From positions 1 to 64,000 of the forward strand of contig NZ_JARXXP010000018.1 in the NCBI RefSeq assembly GCF_029893965.1: a DNA stretch of 64,000 bases. Reading direction: 5' to 3'. Position 1 is the stretch's first letter. Every line of letters starts with the position of its first letter. Below the pieces are notes generated by a model. It worked only from the letters and a program-made list of their open reading frames with translations. It ran no database searches and had not been told where the DNA came from. The position numbers and the translations under genes were made by a program. The stretch is from Paenibacillus sp. PastM-3 (GTDB lineage Bacteria > Bacillota > Bacilli > Paenibacillales > Paenibacillaceae). Of the stretch, positions 25,274 to 34,681 are shown piece after piece.

Positions 25274-26596
25274 TTACACACCTACACCATAGTATTTAAA
25301 TCCTTTTCCGGTTAATTCTTGTTTATCGTAAATATTTCTAAAATCAAAGAAATACTTTCCACTATTCAGTTCATCATATTTATCAAAATCCAGGTTTCTG
25401 AATTCATTCCATTCAGTGAGAATCAAAGTAGCATCTGTATTTGCAATAGCCTCGTAAGTTTCTTCACACCAAATCAGGTTATCTTGTATACCATGAAGAC
25501 GCCATGTACCTTCTTCACGTCCTTTTGGATCATATACCTTTAGCTTTATACCATACTTCACTAATTCAGGTAAGATGACTAATGAAGGTGCTTCCCTCAT
25601 ATCATCTGTATTAGGTTTAAAAGTAATCCCTAGAACCGCTATAGTTTTTCCCTCAACTTCACCCAGAGCATCCACGATCTTATCTACCATTTTAAGTTTT
25701 TGTCTTTCATTAGCTTTTATAGTAGCTTCTATTAAAGAGAGAGGTTCACCGCTATCTTGGGCAATTTTAACGAGAGATCTGGTATCCTTTGGAAAACAGC
25801 TTCCTCCATAACCAGGACCTGCATGTAAAAATTTGGGAGAGATGCGTCCATCCTTTCCCATTGCTTTAGCTACTTTTTGAACGTCAGCCCCCACCTTTTC
25901 ACAAAGATTAGCTACTTCATTAATAAAGGTAATTTTCATGGCAAGAAAGGCATTTGAAGCGTACTTAATGATTTCTGCCGTTTCAATGTTGGTTATGACA
26001 AAAGGAGTTTCATTGATATATAGGACTCGATATACGTCTTTCATTAGATTGATAGCTTTTTCATTCTCAGCACCGATAACTACTCTATCAGGATGAGTAA
26101 AGTCTCTAACTGCAGATCCCTCTCTTAAAAATTCAGGGTTTGAAACTACGTCGAAAGTATAGTTTACCCCTCTTTCGTTTAGAGCATCTTGCACCAGTGA
26201 CTTGACTTTTTGTCCTGTTCCTACGGGTACAGTCGACTTATTGACAATCACCTTATATCCATTCATGTAAGTAGCTATACTCTCGGCAACAGTAAGAACA
26301 TATTGAAGATCAGCGCTTCCGTCATCTGCTGGCGGTGTTCCAACCGCAATGATGATAATGTCATTTTTTTCTACAGCATCCTGGATATTAGTTGTAAAAT
26401 ATAGTCGTTTATAATAATAATTTTTTTCGACCATTGTTTTTAATTCTGGCTCATATATGGGAATAATCCCTTGTTTTAAACGAGCAATTTTGTTTTGATC
26501 AATATCAACACATGTAACTTTATGGCCAAAGTCTGACAGGATTGCACCCGACACTAAACCAACATAACCTGTACCTACTACGGCAATTCTGGACAT
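25274..26596 (-). CDS. UDP-glucose 6-dehydrogenase
   Basis: A 440-residue enzyme making UDP-glucuronate from UDP-glucose. NAD loop VVGTGYVGLVSG at 5-16, YEPEL, and catalytic C267 in GGSCFPKDT. Length matches TuaD/Ugd enzymes. GAGGTG precedes the ATG. With the epimerase it gives UDP-glucuronate and UDP-galacturonate for an acidic polysaccharide. Codon use is AT-rich like its neighbours. Confidence 0.92.
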   Translation of the reverse strand: MSRIAVVGTGYVGLVSGAILSDFGHKVTCVDIDQNKIARLKQGIIPIYEPELKTMVEKNYYYKRLYFTTNIQDAVEKNDIIIIAVGTPPADDGSADLQYVLTVAESIATYMNGYKVIVNKSTVPVGTGQKVKSLVQDALNERGVNYTFDVVSNPEFLREGSAVRDFTHPDRVVIGAENEKAINLMKDVYRVLYINETPFVITNIETAEIIKYASNAFLAMKITFINEVANLCEKVGADVQKVAKAMGKDGRISPKFLHAGPGYGGSCFPKDTRSLVKIAQDSGEPLSLIEATIKANERQKLKMVDKIVDALGEVEGKTIAVLGITFKPNTDDMREAPSLVILPELVKYGIKLKVYDPKGREEGTWRLHGIQDNLIWCEETYEAIANTDATLILTEWNEFRNLDFDKYDELNSGKYFFDFRNIYDKQELTGKGFKYYGVGV

Positions 26597-26608
26597 TAAT
26601 TACACCTC

Positions 26609-27556
26609 TTATATACCTTTTAAGTAGTAGAGATTTAATATCTGATCAAACTTTTTAGCTACAGCATTATAATTGTAGTTCTCTAAAATATAAGGCTGTA
26701 TCTCACTCAAATACTTTTGTCTTTGTTCCTCATCACTAAGGATGGAAAGAGCCTTTTGTAATTCATTTTCATTATTGACAATGGCATAATCTAACTTGAA
26801 CTTACGAAGTAACTCAGAATAAGCAGCAGAATTTGATACAATTGTGGGAATACCATTTGCAATCGTCACTAGCAATCTGTTATTGCTCTTTTGTTTTTCC
26901 AAACTATCGTGAGACAAAAAGCATAGACTATAGCGTTTTAGATTATTAATAAATCCTTCATATTTCCATTCTATTAACTCAACATTGTCTAATTTAATTT
27001 CTTTATTGCCTATAACACCTACTGAATATTTAGGTTGCGCGGATATATAATCAATTGCCCACATGGCTGATTCTAAATTACCTAGTTGGTGATTACCAAA
27101 CCAAACTACTTTTCCGTTAAACGGTGAAAGGGAAGGGTTCAATTGTTCAACATAATCGATACCATCATTCAAAATGCAACAAGGTTTACCTAGCTTCAAT
27201 TCCTCTATCCGCGCTTTTTGAGTTTCATTTGCAACAGTAATTAAATCAGCTTGCTGCGCAACTTGGTTAAATGATTCTCTGGCATCATCGTACTGCCGTC
27301 CTACCACATCATAGATGAGAAAAACCTTTCGTTTCTTTTTTTGATCCAGAATTTTTATTAAATTTTCTTGTGAAGCGGTTTGATTCACAACAATAATGTC
27401 AGCATTCTCCGGATCATCAAGATTAGCTATATACTTGTTGGGAAATAACTTTTGAAGATGATCTATTAGATATAAAGCCCGAAGTCTTGATGTGGCATTT
27501 TTTATAAAAGGTCTTCTTTTTGGGATAAATGTTATCTTAATCGGATTATTTTCCAC
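26609..27556 (-). CDS. Glycosyltransferase (GT4-like)
   Basis: A 315-residue protein with two Rossmann-like halves. The C-terminal half has the nucleotide-sugar part (VVWFGNHQLGNLES, IGNKEI, then the E-x7-E-like region NGIPTIVSNSAAYSELL). Sugar and acceptor unknown. GGGAGGGGAG precedes the GTG start. It is first in the minus-strand run 27556 to 24259 with ugd and the epimerase. Confidence 0.75.
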   Translation of the reverse strand: MENNPIKITFIPKRRPFIKNATSRLRALYLIDHLQKLFPNKYIANLDDPENADIIVVNQTASQENLIKILDQKKKRKVFLIYDVVGRQYDDARESFNQVAQQADLITVANETQKARIEELKLGKPCCILNDGIDYVEQLNPSLSPFNGKVVWFGNHQLGNLESAMWAIDYISAQPKYSVGVIGNKEIKLDNVELIEWKYEGFINNLKRYSLCFLSHDSLEKQKSNNRLLVTIANGIPTIVSNSAAYSELLRKFKLDYAIVNNENELQKALSILSDEEQRQKYLSEIQPYILENYNYNAVAKKFDQILNLYYLKGI

Positions 27557-27641
27557 TTTTACTCCCCTCCCAAAATAGTCTTATATAATAATATGCGTTA
27601 AATTTTGTTATGCTTGATTAAAATGCCTAAACAAAAGGTTT

Positions 27642-28304
27642 TTATGAATTATTTTTATGTTTATACCCAATGATATAGGGATTTATACGAATTTGTTGGC
27701 CAATTTTGATTTCATTTGCAGTGATTCCCAATTTCCACAGACAGAACACTAGAGAACACTGATCTCGTTCGCTTCCAGTAGCGATTTCGTTCCACCAAAG
27801 TTCATTCAATTGGTTTATTTTTTCCGTGTTTTTTCTAATAATAAATCCACTCTCAAATAACCCATAATCGCGAGGAAATCCTTCATTTAGATACTTTATT
27901 CTTACACGGTCCGCAATTTCGGTGCTTACTTTGTTGACTTTTAAACAGTGTTCTAATTCTTGATAGGTGCAGTTTCGTCTTGGATGCTTGTATAAGGCAA
28001 TATCTTGGCCCTCTAGACATTTCACTATCATCTCATGAATATCTTTTGCTTTTAATTTGAAATTTGCATCCAAATAAATGCTTAGGTCATGTTCTGGTAG
28101 AAATTTATGAGATAACAATTTGATTAAACGAGCCATTTTTCTTGGGCTTTCAAATTGTTTGTCCAATACTTTAATCGTCCATTTATCAGACTTTATGCTT
28201 GGGTCATCCGTAAACAGAATATAATCCACACTTTTATCTATACATAAGGGTTCTTTAACGGAATCATGATCACCAAATAATGAAGTATAAACAACTACCT
28301 TCAT
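27642..28304 (-). CDS. DUF616-type glycosyltransferase (copy 2)
   Basis: A 220-residue DUF616 protein paralogous to the one at 21094: VVVYTSLFGDHDSVKEP, VDYILFTDDP, DLSIYLDANFKL, and ERDQCSLVFCLW near the end. Start overlaps the stop of the oxidoreductase frame (ATGA), and GGAGGG lies within that gene's end, so they were one operon. Likely transfers a sugar in polysaccharide assembly. Confidence 0.8.
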   Translation of the reverse strand: MKVVVYTSLFGDHDSVKEPLCIDKSVDYILFTDDPSIKSDKWTIKVLDKQFESPRKMARLIKLLSHKFLPEHDLSIYLDANFKLKAKDIHEMIVKCLEGQDIALYKHPRRNCTYQELEHCLKVNKVSTEIADRVRIKYLNEGFPRDYGLFESGFIIRKNTEKINQLNELWWNEIATGSERDQCSLVFCLWKLGITANEIKIGQQIRINPYIIGYKHKNNS

Positions 28305-29227
28305 AGTATGCCCTCCTCAAGTCTATTAGCGAATGATCGCTTAAGATAACTTACGTACCACATAATGTCCAAAAGAGGATGGGGCGGGTTGTCCGAAAAT
28401 AGCTGGAGTAGTTGTCCAGGACCGCCACGAAGCGTTCTCTTAGCCTTGACCGGTGTTTTCAAATAGAAGGAATCGGCAGCCACAACTATACTTTCTTGTC
28501 GGTAGGATAGATTTTTTTCTATAACAGAATCCACTTTTTGATAGATAAATAACTCTTTGGTCATATAGTCAGATTTGATCAACCGATCTCTTTCGGTGAT
28601 TGTCAACGTCCTTACTTTTTCCTGGGATAAGCGGTTGGCTACCAGATTTGCTATGACCCCATTTTTGAAAGTAAGCACAGCATTAGCCACATCCATCTGC
28701 CCAGATTCCGTCAGGCTATAACCTACCGCAGAAAGGCTTTGAATCGGACTTCCGACCAAACTTAAGACAATATCAATGTCATGGATCATAAGGTCAAAAA
28801 TAACCTCTATGTCAATCACTCGGTTGAGGGCCCCTAATCGCCTCGTTTCAATGGAAATCATTTTGGGGCGATTAATAATTTTGTTTAGCTGTTGAATTAC
28901 CGGATTGAATCTTTCCACATGTCCTACCTGAACAATGACATTCTTAGCCTTGATTAATGGTTTGATTGGTTCTACCTCTTTCATCGAACTGACGAATGGT
29001 TTTTCAATCAAAACATGTTTTCCTTCCTGCAATGCCTGTTGGATGAAAGTGAAATGTAAACTGGTTGGAACAGAAATGATTACTGCATCCACTTTTTTAA
29101 TAATTCACTAAATGACGCAAAAGGAAAAACATCGTACTCATTAGCTATTTTCATCTTATCCAGGGTTCGGAAATGATTCATGCCCATAATTCGGACTCCG
29201 GCTACCCCAATATTAATTAATTCCATT
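28301..29227 (-). pseudogene. Gfo/Idh/MocA oxidoreductase, frameshifted
   Basis: The long frame (28301-29092) begins inside the Rossmann fold at VDAVIISVPTSLHFTF and continues with EKPFV (catalytic Lys region), VGHVERFNP and DLMIHDIDIV. Upstream in another frame is the missing start INIGVAGVRIMGMNHFRTLD, joined after an A6 tract by a one-base shift and lacking about 25 residues around the second beta strand. Such enzymes often oxidise UDP-HexNAc uronates (WbpB role), which fits the WbpA-type gene and the aminotransferase remnant. Confidence 0.75.
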
Positions 29228-29762
29228 ACTATCACTCTTAAATTCTTTAATTGAGGATATTACATAATCTTGTTCGTATTCTTTTAACGTTGGATAAAGC
29301 GGCAGGGCCAGGATTTTTTCCGAAACCTTTTCTGCTATTGGAAGATCTCCTTTTTGATAATGGAGTCCCTGGAAGACAGGTTGAAGATGAAGGGGTAGGG
29401 GATAATAGATGCCTGTAGCAATTTTTTTATGGTTTAGGTATGAGGCTAATTCGTCGCGATTGTCTGTTTCAATGCTGTATTGGTGAAAGACGTGTTCCCG
29501 ATTCTTAACCGTAATAGGGGTTTTAACCAAACCTATCAACTTTTCTGAGTAGCGGTTCGCAATTTCACTTCTAAATATGGCTGCTTGGATTTCATCTAAC
29601 CGACTAAAAGGTGTACAACCATAATTGCTTTCGTTTTTTTGTTATCGCTTGTTCAATCAAAGCGGGATTCATATTATACGTTATGGGATCAATATCGACG
29701 AAAACAGGCATTGCCCCGACACGAGCAATAACCTCTGCTGTGGCAAAGAAGGTAAAGGGGAG
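29213..29762 (-). pseudogene. DegT/DnrJ/EryC1 sugar aminotransferase remnant
   Basis: The C-terminal third is open (29213-29539): HQYSIETDNRDELASYL, GIYYPLPLHLQPVF, EKILALPLYPTL. Upstream in shifted frames are TFFATAEVIARVGAMPVFVD and PALIEQAITKK. The PLP-lysine segment between them is deleted. A PLP enzyme of nucleotide sugar amination, no longer functional. Confidence 0.75.
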
Positions 29763-29917
29763 ACCTGATATGATTCAAGATATTTTGAATATCCCCTGGC
29801 TCACTCCGTAGCACTAAATCGCTTACCTTAGACAATGCACGAGAGAGATAATATGGATGTTTTTCCGTCCTTTTGGAAAAATCACGGCTAATATATAATA
29901 TCTTGATTTTTTTTCAT
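29763..29917 (-). pseudogene. N-terminal scrap of a glycosyltransferase
   Basis: GGAAGGAGG is followed by an ATG at 29917 and MKK; one base shifted, the frame reads KILYISRDFSKRTEKHPYYL then SRALSKVSDLVL, the start of a glycosyltransferase-like fold. It fuses directly to the aminotransferase remnant, so DNA between the two genes has been deleted. Confidence 0.5.
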
Positions 29918-30099
29918 AAGTTCCTCCTTTCAAATTAGTCAATACAATCAACTCATTAAAAATCCATCTACAAGTTTCAAATTTATAGTATGCATTGGAT
30001 GTTTTACATTCCATAGACATGAATGGAATTTCCAATTAAACACATTTTTAATGTCTCATACATTAATATAACTAATCGACTTTCAAGGAGGGTGTAATA

Positions 30100-30453
30100 A
30101 TGACAATCAGACCCATTGTTATCTTAGGTACCGGTGGGAACTGTATTGATATTTTGGATACAATAAATGACATTAATGCTATTCAATTAAAATATGAATG
30201 TGTCGGATTTGTCGGTATCGAAAAATTCGAAACTATTATCCGAGATTACTCCTGTATTGCTGGTGGAGTTTGTATTTCCGGTGTTGTTGTAATTGGTAAA
30301 TCATGCTATATAGGAACAAATAGCTCAATAAAACAAAATGTATCCATCGGTGATTTTTCACTTGTTGGGATGAATAGTGCCGTTTTGCGTGATGTTCCAA
30401 AAAACAATGTGGTTGTTGGTAACCCAGCAAAATTTTTAAGATATACCCGCTAA
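30100..30453 (+). CDS. NeuD-like sugar O-acyltransferase, internally deleted
   Basis: A 117-residue frame joining an N-terminal PglD/NeuD nucleotide-like loop (IVILGTGGNCIDILDTI) straight to left-handed beta-helix hexapeptide repeats (VVVIGKSCYIGTNSSIKQN, VSIGDFSLVG) and the terminal VVVGNPAKFLR. Intact relatives have about 210 residues, so about 90 are missing, including most coils. AAGGAGGGTG precedes the ATG. Sialic or bacillosamine acetylation would be the ancestral role; activity is doubtful. Confidence 0.65.
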   Translation: MTIRPIVILGTGGNCIDILDTINDINAIQLKYECVGFVGIEKFETIIRDYSCIAGGVCISGVVVIGKSCYIGTNSSIKQNVSIGDFSLVGMNSAVLRDVPKNNVVVGNPAKFLRYTR

Positions 30454-30616
30454 TGTGGCCGGGGGGATACAATCAGTAGCCTTTTTTTTCAAATGAAGTG
30501 ACAATGATTAAATTTGAGACATAAGTTAATTGAGGATGTGAGTGGAAAATCTAAGAACGAGTGAGTAAACAAGAGCATTTATTATTTTATAGGGGAGGAA
30601 AGGATGGGATATAATT

Positions 30617-32167
30617 TTGTTAAAAATAGTTAGCGTAATTGACCAGATCGGTTCAGATATAGATTATTTAGCTAATGGTTTATTGCCCTATATGGATCGC
30701 TATGATTATCAAGTTTTCGATGTACATCCTACAACCCCAAGTACTTCTCAACTTATGCGATTCGAAAAATATGGTAAGGATGCAGACATTATTGATTTTC
30801 AACATCCTCATATTGCGCTTTTGCTTATAAACAGGTATTCCTGGCTTTCAGAAAAGAAAAAAATATTAACCAACCATACTCCTGATTATCTAAATAACAG
30901 TCAATATAGCCTGTTTGATAAAGTAGTCTATTCAAATAAAACGATGCAAAGAAGAATACATGGCAGCGTGTTTATTTCTTTAACAGTGGATACTAATTTC
31001 TGGACTTTTAATGACAAGTGGACGAAGAATAAAAATTTGATTATGGTTACCGATGAAATAAAGCAAGAAAAGGGAGTTTTTGAAGTAGCAGTTGCATGCC
31101 GTAACCTTGGGCTAAACCTTGTATTGGTTGGTCGAAAATCGGATGAAAGCTATTTAACTAAAGTGTTAGAAACCGGAAGTGTTACTTACCGACAAGAGAT
31201 AAGTAAGGAAGAACTTCAACAATTGTATTATCAATCTACCTTATTCGTTTGTAACTCGGATGAAAGTGAGATTGGACCTGTTTCAATATTGGAGGCCATG
31301 ATCTCTGGGGTGCCCATTCTTTCCCGTTTAGTCGGACATGTGCCAGAACTTAACAAAAAGAATTGTATGCGATTATTAGAGTCTCCATTAAATGATGTCG
31401 CTTCATTGACAAATGCTATTGAGAATCTTCTGAGCAACGAGCAAGAGCTCTTAATTATGCGCGAGAGAGCTTGGCAAATTGGCTCAAAACAAGCAGACGA
31501 ACGCAGGGCATACAATTATCAAAAGCTTTACCGTTCCCTTTTTCCTGGAACCCCAGTCTCTGTAATTGTAACAATTTATGAATATAATCATACAATACTT
31601 AATTGTTTGCAATCTATTGCTGCCCAAGATTATGTTAATAAAGAGTTAATTATCTGTGATGACAATCCGAATAGTGAGAATCAGTCAGTAATAGAGGAAT
31701 TTGCACGTTCAGTCTCTTTTCCAGTTGTATATCGAAACACATCCCGAAAGGAAAATGATTATGGGCTAGCTAGAGCTCGTAATGTAGGGATCATAGAGGC
31801 AAGTGGTGATATTTTAGTATTTTGCGATCAGCGTATAAGTATGCATTCCAATGCTATTAGTGAATTTGTCAAAAATCTAATGCCTAAAAAATGGTTATTT
31901 GGTACAAAAGGAATAATAAAAGGATTTGTTGAGAACTTCTCCTGTGTTTACCGAAATGATCTAATAAGAGCTGGCATGTTCTGTGAGCGTGTCGATGAAT
32001 ATGGTGGGGCAACACAAGAAATATTTAAACGCACGTATTCACAGGGGTTTAAGCACGAACTAATTCCAACTGCTAATTCAACTTTTATTGTTGATTCATC
32101 GAGTCTTTCAAAAAGACGCCCAGATATTATTAAAATGCGAAATCGCTTATATAGAATGAATTTTTAG
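30617..32167 (+). CDS. Two-domain glycosyltransferase (GT4 plus GT2)
   Basis: A 516-residue protein. The first part (1-310) is a GT4-like transferase with the donor-binding SESEIGPVSILEAMISGVP-like E-x7-E segment near 216-230. The second (313-515) is a GT2 A-fold: VSVIVTIYEYNHTILNCL, the DXD-like ICDDNPN, and GLARARNVGI. It may add two different sugars in sequence. TTG start assumed, with GGAGGAAAGG 13 bases upstream; spacing is long, so the start is uncertain. Confidence 0.75.
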   Translation: MLKIVSVIDQIGSDIDYLANGLLPYMDRYDYQVFDVHPTTPSTSQLMRFEKYGKDADIIDFQHPHIALLLINRYSWLSEKKKILTNHTPDYLNNSQYSLFDKVVYSNKTMQRRIHGSVFISLTVDTNFWTFNDKWTKNKNLIMVTDEIKQEKGVFEVAVACRNLGLNLVLVGRKSDESYLTKVLETGSVTYRQEISKEELQQLYYQSTLFVCNSDESEIGPVSILEAMISGVPILSRLVGHVPELNKKNCMRLLESPLNDVASLTNAIENLLSNEQELLIMRERAWQIGSKQADERRAYNYQKLYRSLFPGTPVSVIVTIYEYNHTILNCLQSIAAQDYVNKELIICDDNPNSENQSVIEEFARSVSFPVVYRNTSRKENDYGLARARNVGIIEASGDILVFCDQRISMHSNAISEFVKNLMPKKWLFGTKGIIKGFVENFSCVYRNDLIRAGMFCERVDEYGGATQEIFKRTYSQGFKHELIPTANSTFIVDSSSLSKRRPDIIKMRNRLYRMNF

Positions 32168-32199
32168 CCTTTGAAAGGGAGAAGAAAATAGAGGTAGAG

Positions 32200-33423
32200 G
32201 TGAGATTATTGGAAAGTGCTAATTCAAACAGATCACATACTATAGATGTAATAGTCTGTGTATATAACGCGTTGGAGTATGTCAAATTGTGCTTAGAATC
32301 CTTGATAGCAAAAAAAACCATTCCATTCAATTTAATCATTGTGGATAGTGGGAGTGAAAAAGAAACAAAAGACTATTTAGCTTCTTTCGCAAGGAAATAT
32401 GATTGTAAATTAAAAACGAATAACTCAAAGACTGATTACACAATTGCATCAAATCAAGGACTGAAATTGTCTACATCAAAATATTGTGTGTTATTAAATA
32501 GTGACACAATTGTATCTATTCATTGGTTAGAAAAACTGAGGGATTGTATGGAATCTGAAAGCAGTACAGGGATTGTTGGACCTTTATCAAATTCGGCCAG
32601 CTATCAGTCAGTACCTAAGGATGTTAATGGAAATGGAGGCACGGTAAACGAATTAGAGAAATTAGGCGATAAAGAGCTAACCATTGAACAAATGGCATAT
32701 TTTATAGAACAACAATCAAAAAGAATATTTCCGGTTGTTAATCAAGTGAATGGGTTTTGTTATATGATTAACCGTTCCGTCATTGAAAAAATAGGTGATC
32801 AGGATGAAATAAACTTTCCTTGCTACGGGGGAGAGGATGATTATTGTATTCGGGCAGTCAATGCAGGGTTTAAACTAAAGGTTGCCGATGATTGCTATAT
32901 TTATCATTACAAATCCAAAAGTTATAATACTGAAGAAAAAAACGAGAAAAGGAAAGATGCAGGGAGACTTCTACGGGAAAAACATACACCAACAATGGTT
33001 AAACATCATTACACTGAAATAAAAAATAACATTGAACTTGCAAGAATAAGGGAAGAAATTGATCTGGCGCTAACTAATAGCAGTTGGATGTATGATTACA
33101 ATAGGGCTATTTTGCTTTTCTGCTCTGACCTGGAAAATAACAGCGACCTTGAAACGCTGATAAAAGAAACAAAAAGAATATATAGAGATAATATACTACT
33201 AAAATTGGCTGTACCTTTTCATTTAAAAGAATATCTTACAAAAATATATCCACATCAAGCAGTTCATTTTATATTTTACGAAAATAAAAGTGAATTGATT
33301 TCAATTAGTCAGCATTTTGATACCGTAATTGCCGCTGATTTAAAAGCTAATGATACTTTACGGCAAATTGCAGCAAATTATGACCATATTAAAGATGTTT
33401 ATTATACCGTAGAAAAACATTGA
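32200..33423 (+). CDS. GT2 glycosyltransferase with truncated second domain
   Basis: A 407-residue protein. GT2 domain at 12-265: DVIVCVYNALEYVKLCL, LLNSDTIVSI (DXD-like), GPLSNSASY, and GGEDDYCIRAVNAGFKLKVAD. The C-terminal 140 residues look like the start of a second transferase that ends early, running straight into a NeuB remnant. The decayed paralog at 23127 contains more of that second domain. GTG at 32200 or TTG at 32209 could start; GAGGTAGAGG lies upstream. First domain probably folds; full function uncertain. Confidence 0.7.
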   Translation: MRLLESANSNRSHTIDVIVCVYNALEYVKLCLESLIAKKTIPFNLIIVDSGSEKETKDYLASFARKYDCKLKTNNSKTDYTIASNQGLKLSTSKYCVLLNSDTIVSIHWLEKLRDCMESESSTGIVGPLSNSASYQSVPKDVNGNGGTVNELEKLGDKELTIEQMAYFIEQQSKRIFPVVNQVNGFCYMINRSVIEKIGDQDEINFPCYGGEDDYCIRAVNAGFKLKVADDCYIYHYKSKSYNTEEKNEKRKDAGRLLREKHTPTMVKHHYTEIKNNIELARIREEIDLALTNSSWMYDYNRAILLFCSDLENNSDLETLIKETKRIYRDNILLKLAVPFHLKEYLTKIYPHQAVHFIFYENKSELISISQHFDTVIAADLKANDTLRQIAANYDHIKDVYYTVEKH

Positions 33424-33583
33424 ATTTATAGAAACCCTTGATGTTGCTTGCTACAAGATTGCCTCCTTCGAAAATAATGATATCCCTTTATTAAGAAAGG
33501 TCACATCGCCGATGATTATTTCAACAGGGATGGCATTGGATCCGAAATATGATGATGTACTTTTAGGAAAGAAAAGTAAATAA
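33422..33583 (+). pseudogene. Sialic/nonulosonic acid synthase (NeuB) fragment
   Basis: A 53-residue frame, overlapping the previous stop by two bases, reads FIETLDVACYKIASFENNDI then PLLRKV and PMIISTGMA. This is the central barrel segment of NeuB/PseI/LegI enzymes, about 15 percent of the gene. It shows the cluster once made a nonulosonic acid. Confidence 0.78.
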
Positions 33584-33651
33584 ATATAAAAAGTGGAACC
33601 CCATTAAGCCGGGAGCTGTTATTGTAATTAGCGAAGAAGCCCCTTGGTATG

Positions 33652-33692
33652 CCCTCAATATCCATGTACATATGGATATTGGGGCTTTTTTC
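33652..33692 (+). terminator. Terminator at the end of the polysaccharide cluster
   Basis: CAATATCCAT and ATGGATATTG arms plus outer CCC/GGG pairing, followed by CTTTTTTC. Confidence 0.8.
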
Positions 33693-33805
33693 TGCTTGCA
33701 GCCTGATTGTTCGTGATGATCTGCACCGGATGGACCTGGCTATCGTACTTACCCTAACCGAGATACCCGCGATCCATCAGATAAAGCCATTAATCCGATC
33801 CACTG

Positions 33806-34045
33806 GACGCAGATAAGGCTGCGGCGTCGATACTGCTTCAGCAGGTTAAGGAACCTGGTCAATTTGGCGTTGCCGTCATCGAAGATGGGCAAATTGTCAA
33901 TCTGAATACGAGATGACGGATGCCCCCCAATTTTGATTTCAGAGGGCGGGCATGTTGCGTACAGCATAACGACCGCAGCGTTTTTTGATATCGGGACCCA
34001 CGAACGCTGGCTTGAAGCGAACCGCTACAAGATGGATCAAGATAC
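33806..34045 (+). pseudogene. Sugar nucleotidyltransferase fragments
   Basis: One frame reads LLQQVKEPGQFGVAVIEDGQ then IVNL; after a shift another reads AFFDIGTHERWLEAN. Both match the middle and later parts of NDP-sugar pyrophosphorylases (RmlA/ManC-like). Composition is GC-richer than the cluster to the left. Not functional. Confidence 0.6.
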
Positions 34046-34203
34046 ACAGAACTTTGCGGATCCATCCGGCATTCACAGGTCTGTTCTATGGATTCCTCCA
34101 TTTAGGGTTGATCCGACCGATCAGGTTAAATTGTCCCATATTCATGCGGAGGGAATGCTCCCCAGGCGGTGTGCTTCATTGAGCGGACCCTTTTGTTTTC
34201 TAA

Positions 34204-34581
34204 CCTTACGCCAGCCACGTCCACCTTTACACCCGCTATAACAACGTATTTACACGCCAGTTCACCGAAATAAATGGAAGTACATGCGCACTCTTCCCGC
34301 ACGATATAACGCTTGACGGGGAAATCGCATGCGTTGATCCAGTCACCGGCGCAGTGGAAATAGAAGCTGTCACGTCGCGTTTAAATGCAGAACGCGCGCA
34401 CAAAATTCGCAGACTTATGGAGAGACTGCCGGTAACATACATCATCTTCGATATTCTCCGCTATAAAGGCGAGGACTTGCGCAATCGACCGCTGATGGAG
34501 CGCAAAAAGATACTCGCGGGGCTCACGCTTCCTGGGCAGGCGCGAGGGTGTGAGGGGCGGATTCCAGTAGCTAAAATTTAA
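34204..34581 (+). pseudogene. ATP-dependent DNA ligase fragment (LigD-like)
   Basis: A frame without start reads VHLYTRYNNVFTRQF, LDGEIACVDP, LPVTYIIFDILRYKGEDLRN and PLMERKKIL. These are the adenylation-domain motifs III to IV of bacterial ATP-dependent DNA ligases (motif IV DGE, and VxFDILR). The catalytic Lys region and C-terminus are missing. A stray piece of a NHEJ-type ligase gene between two unrelated clusters. Confidence 0.7.
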
Positions 34582-34585
34582 ATAA

Positions 34586-34623
34586 GATAACCGATTGACA
34601 TAAATATGTTAACCGGTTATCAT
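34586..34623 (+). promoter_or_regulatory. Promoter with two LacI-type operators
   Basis: SigA-like promoter TTGACA (34595-34600), 17 bases, TATCAT (34618-34623). The operator GTTAACCGGTTATC (34608-34621) sits between and over the -10. A second site, GATAACCGATTGAC (34586-34599), overlaps the -35 and matches the reversed first site at 12 of 14 bases. A perfect TTAACCGGTTAA also lies before the second LacI gene at 38948. Confidence 0.78.
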
Positions 34624-34681
34624 AAAGTTGCATTCAGAATGAATGCGTATTCATTCCAATCGAAAGCAAGGGGGAGTTCAC

